Below are positions 23,120-32,200 of a DNA stretch of 64,000 bases, piece by piece. Made by a program: the position numbers and the translations under genes. This stretch comes from JBMYZL01 sp965661765. Its GTDB lineage: Bacteria; Bacteroidota; Bacteroidia; Flavobacteriales_D; Sanyastnellaceae. Positions within the stretch are counted from its first letter, which is position 1; each line of letters opens with the position of its first letter. The stretch is taken from the NCBI GenBank assembly GCA_965661765.1, contig CBFIFE010000004.1, positions 28,012 through 92,011 of the forward strand, written 5' to 3'. The notes under the pieces were generated by a model. The model made no database searches. It saw nothing but the letters and a program-made list of their open reading frames with translations, and had not been told where the DNA came from.

Positions 23120-25114
23120 ATGTTTGCAAGAATGGTGGATTTGCGGTCTTGTTTCCCCTGGCTCCTGTTGGCGCCGATGTTGTTTTCCTTCACATGGGTG
23201 CATGGGCAGCGGACTTGCGGCACGGATTCGGTGCATGCGCACATGATGGGGATGCCTGCGCATGAAGCGGTGTGGCGTGCGCAGCGTTTGGCACAAGGCC
23301 AAATCCTCCAGGACATCTCCAATCGCTCCGAATGTGACAATCCCCTGATGTTGCCCGTCGCCGTGCACTTCCAAAACACGGGGATTCCGTTGGATTGCGC
23401 CACAGACATGGCCCTTTCACAGATCGAGACGCTCAACCAGGATTTTGCCGCGAGCAACCCGGACATTTCGGAGTGGGAGGCTTTGCAGCCGGCGATTTGG
23501 CCAGCCATCAGCAACGCCGAATCCTGCATCCAATTTTGCCTGGCCACCCTCGACCACCCAGCGGGCTATGGCCTCAGCGACGGCGACTTCGCCATCACGA
23601 TCGATGCCATCAACGGCGACAACGCACCCGACTGGAGTGGGTACATCAACTTTTTTGTCTACGACCTCGGCGGTGGCGTCCTTGGCTATTCGCCGCTCGG
23701 CGGAATGGGCAACGGGGACGGCATCACCTGCGACCCTGCCTACTTCGGGTCGGTGTCGTGCGGAGGGAACGCCGTCAATGGTCCCTACAACCTCGGTCGG
23801 ACCGTGACACACGAGGTGGGGCATTACATGTCCTTGGAGCATCCATGGGCAAATGGGGGCTGCGCCAGCGATGATTTTGTGGACGATACCCCTGTGACAG
23901 ACGGTCCTCAATACGGCTGTCCTGCAGGCCAAACCATCATCAATTGCACCGAGCCCATCCTTTGGCCTTCCTACATGGACTACTGCGACGACGCCTGCCT
24001 CTTCATGTTTTCGGAAGACCAAGTGGAGCGGATGGAGGCCCATGTCCAGGCGAACTTGCAGAATGTCTTGGGCAACGCGGTGTCTGCTTGTCAAGAGGCG
24101 GGTTGCCTGGATTTTGAAGTGACGGTGACTTCGCAAGATGAGTCCTGCACGGGGGGCGATGGCGCCATCCTGGCCGCCGCGTCGGGCGGAGAGGCGCCGT
24201 ACAGCTTTCAATTGGACGCTGGCCCGTTCGGTGCTTCAGGCGACTTCCTCTCTCTGACCGAGGGGGAGTACATCCTCCAGGTGGTGGACAACGCGGGATG
24301 TGAATTCACGACCGAGCGCACCTTGTCGCGCGAGGGGCCGGAATTGTCCTTGTCGGCGCTCCAGCACGAATATTGCAGCGATGGGACTGGCGTGATCGAA
24401 TTGACAGCAAACGAGCCCACGGCGTTCGAATTCAGCATCAATGGTGGGGCGAGCTGGCAATCCTCAGGCGCTTTCACGGGACTCCACGCCGCTGACTACA
24501 CCGTCCTTGCCCAAAACAATTCGGGTTGTGCTGGTGAGGTCGCCGCGGTGGTGCTCAACGAGAGCGATCTGGTCTTGGAAGCCCAGGAAGTGCGGGACGT
24601 CAGTTGCGATTGGGTGGACAATGGTGCCATTGTCGTGCGCGCGCTGGGCGGGGTCGAGCCCCTGCTCTTCACCTTCAATGAGCAGGTGACCAGCACCGAT
24701 GGCCGATTTGAGATGTTGCCGGCAGGCCTGCACCACGTTGCCGTGCTTGACGGAGCGGGTTGCGCCGCCGAACGGGTATTTGACTTGGGCTACGACCTGA
24801 GCACTCCGGCCGAGGATTGCCCCTGCATGGTTTTGGTCCCCAGTGCTTTCACCCCCGACGGTGATATGAACAACGAGAACCTCCGGATCGAGGCCAGTTG
24901 CCCCATCAGCAATGTGTTTTTGGAAATCTTCGATCGTTGGGGAAACCGGGTTTTCGCTGCAGAATCGCTGGCGGAACGTTGGAACGGTGGGGTGAATGGC
25001 TACTATGTCGAATCGGGTGTATACCATTACCGACTGACTTACACATGGGGCTTGGATGGCGGCGTGGCGGGCGTCCCCGAGTTGGCCACGGGCACGATTG
25101 CGGTCATTCGTTAG
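23120..25114 (+). CDS. secreted pappalysin-like (M43) zinc metalloprotease with gliding/T9SS C-terminal domain
   Basis: 664 aa, ATG at 23120 or 23132. Signal peptide to ~'WVHGQ'. Residues ~60-315 are an M43-type metzincin: zinc site 'THEVGHYMSLEH' (HExxHxxxxxH, near residue 230) and Met-turn 'SYMDYCDDACLFMF'; many Cys. Residues ~330-560 contain three ~75-residue beta repeats ('GEAPYSFQLDAG', 'YTVLAQNNSGC', 'GVEPLLFTFNEQ') typical of SprB-type modules. The C-terminus 'LVPSAFTPDGDMNNENLRI' and 'IFDRWGNRVFAAESLAERWN' is the gliding-motility-associated (type B) domain that targets proteins to type IX secretion. Surface or extracellular protease; substrate unknown. Monocistronic by position. Confidence 0.9.
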   Translation: MFARMVDLRSCFPWLLLAPMLFSFTWVHGQRTCGTDSVHAHMMGMPAHEAVWRAQRLAQGQILQDISNRSECDNPLMLPVAVHFQNTGIPLDCATDMALSQIETLNQDFAASNPDISEWEALQPAIWPAISNAESCIQFCLATLDHPAGYGLSDGDFAITIDAINGDNAPDWSGYINFFVYDLGGGVLGYSPLGGMGNGDGITCDPAYFGSVSCGGNAVNGPYNLGRTVTHEVGHYMSLEHPWANGGCASDDFVDDTPVTDGPQYGCPAGQTIINCTEPILWPSYMDYCDDACLFMFSEDQVERMEAHVQANLQNVLGNAVSACQEAGCLDFEVTVTSQDESCTGGDGAILAAASGGEAPYSFQLDAGPFGASGDFLSLTEGEYILQVVDNAGCEFTTERTLSREGPELSLSALQHEYCSDGTGVIELTANEPTAFEFSINGGASWQSSGAFTGLHAADYTVLAQNNSGCAGEVAAVVLNESDLVLEAQEVRDVSCDWVDNGAIVVRALGGVEPLLFTFNEQVTSTDGRFEMLPAGLHHVAVLDGAGCAAERVFDLGYDLSTPAEDCPCMVLVPSAFTPDGDMNNENLRIEASCPISNVFLEIFDRWGNRVFAAESLAERWNGGVNGYYVESGVYHYRLTYTWGLDGGVAGVPELATGTIAVIR

Positions 25115-25176
25115 CCACTGGAGGCCGGGTTGGAGTTCCATCGGTTTTGCTGAACTTTGTGACCAAACCCGCCACC

Positions 25177-25791
25177 ATGAAACATGCTCTTTCCCTTTTC
25201 GTTGTCTGTGCGTCTGTCCTCGCCTCATGCGGCGGCGGCACACAAACCCCATCTGCAGCGCGTCAGCAGGCCGAGGCAGTTCATGAGGAAATGATAGCGA
25301 CTTCAGCGTCCCTTCACGATGCGATTGCGACGACGCTCGCCCGGCTCGAACCGGCCATCGAAGCGATGATGGCGGCCGGCGACACCTCGAGCGCGATGGA
25401 TTTGGCTCGTCTGGAATCTCGGGTGAGTGAATTGGATGTCCGCTTCCATGATTGGTCGGCCACGATGGTGGAGATTCCGGGTCACGCCCACAGTCACGAC
25501 GACGGGCATGACCATGATCACGGCCACGACCACGATCACGGGCACGACGACGGGCATGACCACGATCACGGCCACGACCACCACGACCACGCGGCTGGCC
25601 CGTCCTTGGAAGGCCTCAGTGATGACCAAATTCTGGAGATTCAGTTGGCGCTCCAGACCGAGCTCAGCAAGCTGATGGCGGAGGAGAAAGAAATCGCCTC
25701 TGCCCTGGCATCTCTGGCCGTTTCGGCGCCTGCGCCTGCAAGCGATGGCCACGGCCATGATGACCACGACGACCACCCACATGAACACTGA
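25177..25791 (+). CDS. histidine-rich lipoprotein, predicted metal-binding
   Basis: 204 aa. Signal peptide with lipobox 'VLASC' (Cys at residue ~19), then a mostly helical segment (residues 25-100). Residues ~105-142 are an almost pure His/Asp/Gly tract of HDHGHD-type repeats containing around 20 His, then a second helix 'DQILEIQLALQTELSKLMAEE' and a second His/Asp-rich tail ending HPHEH. The tract likely binds Zn, Ni, Co or Cu at the outer membrane or periplasm (inference from composition). Family not recognised. The next gene starts 10 nt after this stop (or overlaps it by 11 nt if ATG 25781 is used). Confidence 0.75.
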   Translation: MKHALSLFVVCASVLASCGGGTQTPSAARQQAEAVHEEMIATSASLHDAIATTLARLEPAIEAMMAAGDTSSAMDLARLESRVSELDVRFHDWSATMVEIPGHAHSHDDGHDHDHGHDHDHGHDDGHDHDHGHDHHDHAAGPSLEGLSDDQILEIQLALQTELSKLMAEEKEIASALASLAVSAPAPASDGHGHDDHDDHPHEH

Positions 25792-25801
25792 GTCGATTCA
25801 A

Positions 25802-27121
25802 ATGGCGGGAAGGTTGGCGTTGTTTGCCCTCTTGGCGATTGCCGCCCCTCACCTCGCCGCGCAGCGGCCGCCCGACAACGTGCGAATTCACGAGTGGGAC
25901 GGGCGTGGGTCGCAACCTTGTGAGCCCAGCATCGCAATCAATCCCCGAAATCCTGATCAGCTGGTTGCCGGTTCGGTGCTCAACAATGTGTACAAATCAG
26001 ACAACGGCGGCTGGACGTGGGACCGATCCGTTCTGACCTCTCGCTACGGTGTGTTTGGTGACCCGTGCATTGTGGCGAGCAATGCTGGGGATTTTTATTA
26101 CCTGCACCTGTCAGACCCCGCGGGTGAAGGTTGGAACAGCCCCGACCTTTTGGACCGCATCGTCATTCAACGCTCGAAGAACAACGGCAAGACTTGGCAT
26201 CCCGGATTTGGCATCGGACGCAACGGGGCCAAGGACCAAGACAAGGAGTGGGCAGCTGCATCACCCGATGGCAAACGCATCGCGGTGTGTTGGACCCAGT
26301 TCGACCGCTATGGCAGCAAGTTGCCCACGGACAGCACGAACATTTTGTGCAGTGTCTCGAACCGAAAGGCAAAGCACTGGAGCACGCCGATTCGAGTCAA
26401 TGAAATCGCTGGGGATTGCCTCGATGGGGACAACACTGTGGAAGGTGCTGTGCCGGCATGGGGCCCGAATGGCGAATTGTATGTGGCATGGGCGCATGGA
26501 GATGCGATTTGGTTGGATCGGAGCGAAGACGAAGGCCAAACCTGGCTCCGCGACGATCGACAAGCCGCCGCCATCGTCGGGGGCTGGGACCAAACCATCG
26601 ACGGCATCGGCCGAGCCAACGGGATGCCGGTGACCATGGTGGACCACTCGGATGGCCCGTATCGGGGGCGGATTTACATCAATTGGACGGATGTGCGCAA
26701 CGGAGAAGCGGACCACGATGTGTTCGTCACTTGGTCAGACGATCGTGGGGAGACCTGGTCGGCCCCCAAGCGGGTCAACGACGACCCTGCTGGGGCCCAG
26801 CAATTCTTCACATGGATGACCGTGGATCCTGTGACGGGTTTCATTCACGTGGTGTTTTACGATCGCAGGGCAGCACATGCCGACCACCCCAACACTGGCG
26901 ACCTCCGCCGCCGCGACACGGACGTGTACCTGGCCACCTCCGAAGATGGCGGCGAGACTTGGACGAATTGGTGCATCAGCGAAGAGTCCTTTCGTCCAGG
27001 CGCAAAGGGAATCTTTTTCGGGGATTACAACAACATCGTTGCTTACGACGGCAAAGTACGGCCCATTTGGACCCGAGAGGATCGTGGAATCCTGAGCGTT
27101 TGGACAGCAATCATTGAGTGA
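25802..27121 (+). CDS. secreted Asp-box (BNR/sialidase-fold) repeat protein
   Basis: 439 aa from ATG at 25802, which begins a good signal peptide 'MAGRLALFALLAIAAPHLAAQ'; ATG 25781 would overlap the lipoprotein gene. Five Asp-box repeats of form SxDxGxTW are visible: 'SDNGGWTW', 'SKNNGKTW', 'SEDEGQTW', 'SDDRGETW' and 'SEDGGETW', spaced as in a six-bladed sialidase-type propeller. The sialidase Arg triad was not established, so a true sialidase is not claimed; binding or other glycosidase roles are possible. No T9SS tail. Its 3' end overlaps the convergent HIT gene by 11 nt. Confidence 0.8.
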   Translation: MAGRLALFALLAIAAPHLAAQRPPDNVRIHEWDGRGSQPCEPSIAINPRNPDQLVAGSVLNNVYKSDNGGWTWDRSVLTSRYGVFGDPCIVASNAGDFYYLHLSDPAGEGWNSPDLLDRIVIQRSKNNGKTWHPGFGIGRNGAKDQDKEWAAASPDGKRIAVCWTQFDRYGSKLPTDSTNILCSVSNRKAKHWSTPIRVNEIAGDCLDGDNTVEGAVPAWGPNGELYVAWAHGDAIWLDRSEDEGQTWLRDDRQAAAIVGGWDQTIDGIGRANGMPVTMVDHSDGPYRGRIYINWTDVRNGEADHDVFVTWSDDRGETWSAPKRVNDDPAGAQQFFTWMTVDPVTGFIHVVFYDRRAAHADHPNTGDLRRRDTDVYLATSEDGGETWTNWCISEESFRPGAKGIFFGDYNNIVAYDGKVRPIWTREDRGILSVWTAIIE

Positions 27122-27497
27122 TGCGCGCTGCGATTTCACTCAGTTCATCCTGACTCAAGGTGAGTTTGGGGCGCTCAAAGTTCATGTCCGCCACACCGTT
27201 GATCGGCATCAGATGGATGTGTGCGTGCGGCACTTCCAACCCAATCACTGTCATGCCAATGCGCCGACACGGCATGGCGCGCTCAATCATTTTTGCGACA
27301 TCGCGGGCGAAGACGTGCAAATCTTTCAGGTCTTCGGTGGGCAAGTCAAAGATGGAGTCCACCTCCTGCTTGGGGATGACCAGTGTGTGGCCTTTCACCA
27401 GTGGAAAGACGTCGAGAAACGCCATGAATCGGTCATCCTCTGCGATTTTGTGGCAGGGAATTTCGCCGGCGACGATTTTGGAAAAAACGCTGGCCAT
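27111..27497 (-). CDS. HIT-family (HINT-like) nucleotide hydrolase
   Basis: 128 aa. 'SVFSKIVAGEIPCHKIAEDD' at the N-terminus, 'GHTLVIPKQEVDSIFDL' in the middle, and the histidine triad 'EVPHAHIHLMPI' (HxHxH) near residue 100. HINT-type enzymes hydrolyse adenosine phosphoramidates and lysyl-AMP; the cellular substrate is not shown. Starts one nucleotide inside the greA stop (TAATG), as in many Bacteroidetes where greA and HIT genes are paired. Confidence 0.93.
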   Translation of the reverse strand: MASVFSKIVAGEIPCHKIAEDDRFMAFLDVFPLVKGHTLVIPKQEVDSIFDLPTEDLKDLHVFARDVAKMIERAMPCRRIGMTVIGLEVPHAHIHLMPINGVADMNFERPKLTLSQDELSEIAARITQ

Positions 27498-27973
27498 TAC
27501 CCGCGACTGATCTCCAAAACCTCGAAGGGAATCACCCCTGCCGGAACCTGAACTTCAGCCACATCGCCCACACTTTTTCCCAGCAATCCTTTGCCGATCG
27601 GCGAGTTCACGGAGAGTTTCTTTTGTGCCAAATTCGCTTCATTTTCGGCCACAAGCGTGTAGCTGACGACGGCACCATTCTTTTGATTTTTGAGCTTGAC
27701 AGTACTCAAAATGTACACCTTGGTGTTGTCGATTTGGGAATCATCAATCAGGCGGGCATTGGCCAAAGTGTTCTCGAGCTTCGCCAGTTTTGCCTCCATG
27801 AGCCCTTGGGCTTCCTTGGCAGCATCGTATTCGGCATTTTCGCTCAAGTCGCCTTTGTCACGAGCCTCGGCAATTTGTTGAGAGATTTTCGGGCGCTCAA
27901 CAGTCTTCAGTTGGTGAATCTCGTCCTTGAGGCGCTGAAGTCCCTCTTCCGTGAAATACGAAATGTTTGACAT
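27497..27973 (-). CDS. greA: transcription elongation factor GreA
   Basis: 158 aa from ATG at 27973; the frame extends to 28015 through the downstream terminator of the previous gene, so the longer form is rejected. Coiled-coil N-terminus with 'YFTEEGLQRLKDEIHQLKTV', 'EARDKGDLSENAEYDAAKEA' containing the acidic tip, and C-terminal 'SVNSPIGKGLLGKSVGDVAE'. Stimulates RNA polymerase to cleave backtracked transcripts. Normal length. Cotranscribed with the HIT gene. Confidence 0.96.
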   Translation of the reverse strand: MSNISYFTEEGLQRLKDEIHQLKTVERPKISQQIAEARDKGDLSENAEYDAAKEAQGLMEAKLAKLENTLANARLIDDSQIDNTKVYILSTVKLKNQKNGAVVSYTLVAENEANLAQKKLSVNSPIGKGLLGKSVGDVAEVQVPAGVIPFEVLEISRG

Positions 27974-28014
27974 GTTTGATAAACTTCGACAGGTGAAACC
28001 GTGGGCTGACCCCA

Positions 28015-28046
28015 CGAAAAAAACAAGCCCGAATGACGGGCTTGTT
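28015..28046 (-). terminator. rho-independent terminator after the TonB/PorV operon
   Basis: On the minus strand AACAAGCCCG (28046-28037) pairs perfectly with CGGGCTTGTT (28031-28022) around a 5-nt loop, followed by a run of seven T (28023-28017). Downstream of the PorV-like gene and upstream of greA. The rest of 28047-28176 has no gene. Confidence 0.9.
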
Positions 28047-28176
28047 GCTTTTGCAAATATACAGAATTTCTCTCCTCAGATGCGCACCTCGCAGTTGGAC
28101 GCTCCGTGCTTGCTTCTGGTTCGCCCAATCTTCACCCCCTCGTTGCCTTGGTATGTTCTGATTCCTCTCGGTCCGT

Positions 28177-29229
28177 TCACATTGTGATGTGCAACCCAAT
28201 GCTGTGGTTGCCATTGAACGGATTCGTCGTGCGGTATCCATAGTCGATGCCGATGGTGCTGCCGTTCTGTCCAGCAGGCACCTGCACGGTGAATCCGGCA
28301 GATGGACCTGTGAAAGCGGTCGTAACTACCTCATCACCGATCAATCCTTGTTCCCACATGTAACCAGCGCGCAAAATGAAGCGTTCGCGGAAGTCCACTT
28401 CCATGCCCGCGCCGAAATTGTCTTTCGTGAAGGAATTGGAAACAAATTGCCCAGTCAAAGTGGCTGTGTAGCTTTCGGCAACGGCTACGTCGTAACCAAA
28501 CCCGATGTTGACCAACGACGGCAGTTCGTAGCGTTCAGCCCGCTGCAGCAGTGTCAGGGAATTCGCTCCATTTTGAGGCGTACCTGTCACCGTGAGGCCG
28601 TCGCCAGCAAAGCGCATCGGTGCGCCGACATTGCGCAGGCTGATCCCGAAGTTCAAACGGTCATTGTCGCCGGAAATGTAGCGGATGCCTGCGTCGAAAC
28701 AGACACCTGATGCGCGAACGTTGCTGATGGCCTCCCCGACGATGCGGACGGTGATGCCACCGTAGATGCTGTTCGAGAATGCTTTGGCATAGCTGATGCC
28801 GATGTTGGAAAAGCTGGGGGAGAAGGAGCCAATTCCACCTTCAGGCAAATCCTCAGTTGTGATGGGGATGTCACCAAAGCCCATGGTCATAACGGTCAAT
28901 CCCAGCACTGCGCCATCCCCGACTTTGGTGGCGAAACCCACGGAATTTACGGAGATATCGGATCCGCTCATGTAGCGGGTATTGGCGAAGGTCAGTTCGT
29001 TCCGTTCTACGAAGGCCAAGCCAGCGATGTTGAGGAACGAGGCTTCGAGGCCAGTGGCTGTGGCCATGTTTGTCCCTGCAAGCCCATTGGAACCAGCCCA
29101 AGGGTTGATCAAGAGTTGGCCAGCACCAGCTGAGCCAGCGCGGTCCGGGTTTCCTGCTTGCACTTGGGCCGGGGCAAAGGCAATTGCCAATGCTGCTGCC
29201 GTGAAAAAGGATGTGATATGCTTGTTCAT
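28177..29229 (-). CDS. PorV/PorQ-family outer-membrane beta-barrel protein
   Basis: 350 aa. Signal peptide 'MNKHITSFFTAAALAIAFAP...', then 'RAGSAGAGQLLINPWAGSNG' and 'LAGTNMATATGLEASFLNIA', the UPF0164/PorV-PorQ N-terminal pattern, 'ISYAKAFSNSIYGGITVRIV', 'NFGISLRNVGAPMRFAGDG' and a barrel-like end 'NPFNGNHSIGLHITM'. PorV is the FadL-like shuttle of the type IX secretion system. This paralogue is the last gene of an operon with a TonB-dependent receptor and a large exoprotein, 18 nt downstream of the latter, so it may be a dedicated partner for that exoprotein (inference). Confidence 0.85.
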   Translation of the reverse strand: MNKHITSFFTAAALAIAFAPAQVQAGNPDRAGSAGAGQLLINPWAGSNGLAGTNMATATGLEASFLNIAGLAFVERNELTFANTRYMSGSDISVNSVGFATKVGDGAVLGLTVMTMGFGDIPITTEDLPEGGIGSFSPSFSNIGISYAKAFSNSIYGGITVRIVGEAISNVRASGVCFDAGIRYISGDNDRLNFGISLRNVGAPMRFAGDGLTVTGTPQNGANSLTLLQRAERYELPSLVNIGFGYDVAVAESYTATLTGQFVSNSFTKDNFGAGMEVDFRERFILRAGYMWEQGLIGDEVVTTAFTGPSAGFTVQVPAGQNGSTIGIDYGYRTTNPFNGNHSIGLHITM

Positions 29230-29247
29230 CTTGTTTGCTGCTTCAGA

Positions 29248-32200
29248 TCAGAAGTTGTCCAAATCCGTTGGGCGCATGACGCCAAACCACTTCAAAATGC
29301 GTTCTCCCACTCCTGGCACATCCACGTGGATGATGTAAATGCCACCAGCAATCGGGACGTTGCGTTCGTTTTTCAAATCCCAATCGACAGTAGTCAATGG
29401 ATCTGCCTTTCTGAATTCACGCACGAGGGTCCCGTGGAGATTGTAGATCCTCACCGTACACACCTCGGGGAGGTTCGTGATCTTGATCCGGTTGTCGAGT
29501 TTGCTGGTTTCGTACTGCGAATAAGCGTAGTACGGGTTGGGCACGACATTGATGTCTGCCAGGGCTTCCTCGAGTGCGCTCACCTGACCCAACTGCGCGG
29601 CCACGTTGCGTGTGGAGAAGGTGTACAAGGGGTTCCAGAAGTTGTCGGCACCGGTGTAGTCGTCGGCGTCGTAATTCGTGGCACTGTACTTCTCGTACGC
29701 CTTGGCGACGCGCAAGCGCACGCGACAATCGTTCGGGATGAGCCCCTGTTCGACGCTCAACAGCGGATGGTCTTCGTTCACGGAAGACGACCCCACCCAC
29801 GAGCAGGCCCGGAAAACCCTTCGGATGTTCGTGGAGTTGGGCTCGAACTCGAGGTTCTGCCAAATGTACCGGCCGCCGTCATAGGCAGGCATGCGGTTGT
29901 CGCTGCCTTCCTCGTGGCGTGCATTCTTGAAGACGTAAATCCAGTGCTGTCCTGCGGCATAAGGCTGATTGAGGCTGCCTTCGATGCGCGAGGATGGGTT
30001 CCAAATCATGTCGTCCCCATTGTCGGCGCCCAACCACGAATCCTCACCGAAGGCCATGTTGAGGCGTTCACCGGTGTTCAAGTCGATGGCGTAGCCCGGG
30101 AACCAGCCCATGCCGATGGGTTGGTCGCCATCGGGGTTCGCCTCAGAGGTGTTGCAACCGGCTGTGCCCAGGGCACGACCGTTTTTGTCCACGGAAGGGT
30201 GGCGGCGCAACCGCATCTTTTCGGGTTCGACATCGTCGTTCTCTCCCGTGGCCTTCTGGGCAAGCTCTTCCACGGGCTGCATTTCCAGAACAGGGCAGCG
30301 TGTCCACTTCGACTTGTCGCTGGTGAACACCACGTCGACATTGTTCAAGTCGTCGATGCCACTGAAGGGAGACAAGTCACCTTCCAGCCCGTCGATGGTG
30401 GGGGCGATGGATGGGAATTTGACCACGCTGCCATCGGGGAATTCCACATCGCCGGTGTAGCTGACGAGGCAGTAAGGCGACCACGTGCCACCGAGGACAC
30501 CCTCGTACACCTCCTCTTCATCGAGCGGGTTGCCCGTTTTGATGTCATTGAAGATGACCTCAAACTCCAGTTCATCGTCACCCTCTTGGTTGCCCGCCCG
30601 GATCCAGTTCAACTCGTCAAAGCCCTCCGCATCGGGCACCCCGAGCAGCCACGGCCGTGACGGGTCGTCGTACGCAATCGACGACTCGAGCAGGTCCGTG
30701 AAGGCACCGCTGTTGCCGTATTCGTGCTGGTGCACCGTCACGGACAACCCCCAATCGAGCAACAGGGCCTCGTTGAGCACAGCGATGGACGACTGCGACT
30801 CGTACACCGCCTTGTTGTCGTTCGTGGGATCTGCGTCCTCGAGCCAAGTCTTGTTTGTCATCGTCCAGAACGCATCCACTGCGTCTTCGAGATCGGCGTC
30901 GTCACCGGCCACGCGGAGCTCAAAGTCCGCCACCGGAACGCGCAACGGGTCGACCACCTTCACATCGATGGGCCCTGCCCCTGCCACATAGGTCAAGGCG
31001 CTTGTGGCGTTGTCCGCCAAAATCGCGGCTTCAGAAGCCGGCGTGATGTCCATCACGTTGCGGCCGTTGCCCTTGCCCTCGAGTCGGGTGATCTCCACGC
31101 CCGTGCCGTAGGCGGCGTGAGCAATCGTTCCACCCGCTTCAGGTGTCGGCTTGTGTGGCACCCCAGCGTAAGCGCGGATGGAGCCCACCGCTGCCTTCCG
31201 TGAAGCTTTGAACTGGACGTCTTGGCCAGCACCAGTGACCGGATTGTATTCCTCGTAGTTGTTGTAGCCATAGGCCAACACCATGAAGTAATAGGTCTTG
31301 TGGTTCACCAGGCGGCTGTCGCCCGTAGCGAAGGCGTCGGTCGTCACGCGGAAACTGTGGCGGATGCCCTCGTTTTCCCCGTCGGCCATCAAATATGGCA
31401 CGGGCAATTCCATGGTTTCATCCTGAACGTAATTGACAATGACGTCAATGTCGTTCGCGACATCGCATTGCTCAATCAGGCGGGCTTTGTTGATATCACC
31501 CAAATCAGCAGGAGAGACCTCGGAGTCGCGGAGTTGGTAAATGAGGTACCCTTCAAAATCGTAAGATCGCGTCAAGGAATCAATCGGATTCCCTTCAATG
31601 TCGAGCTTGGGTATCCCTGGGTCCAACTGCAAGTAGTCCTCGAGGTAGTTGTTGCTCAGTGGGTTGTCATTTGTCAGGTACAAGACCAATTCGTTCTCGA
31701 GCTCTTGAATGGTCACGTCCGGTGCATCAGGACCGGAGACAATCTCGAAGCAATTGTCGAACAATGCCTGCGCCTTGTCATCGGCGATGCGCATGGCTTT
31801 GACCGATTCTTGAGGATCTCCTGCTTGTGCTTGTGCCCAAACCACACCGACTGTGATGTTGTTGTAGTCGCCCGGCTCGAGTGTAAAAGGTCCGGCAGCT
31901 TGAATGAATCGGCGATCGGCTGGCGGGTTGCCAGAAGTCACTTCAGTCCATGGTTCCACCGGAACGCCGCCGGTTCCCCATGAGAATGGATCGGTGTCGC
32001 CTGGGAACATGTAAGTGGCTGTGATGTCCAAATTGGCACCGGTCGCAGCAGACACACCATCTCCTCCATACGCCATGGGCTGGCCATTTTTCCAAATGCC
32101 ATTCATGTAGTTGTAGTAGTGGGGCGGTGTTGTGGGTTCACCGTTGATGGGGTTGCCGGAGTTGTTGTAGTAGACAAAGCGGCGCATACCGAAGCGCTCG

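Noticed and set aside
25802..27121. Calling it a sialidase
   Set aside because: Asp-boxes are clear but the catalytic Arg triad and Tyr/Glu pair were not established.
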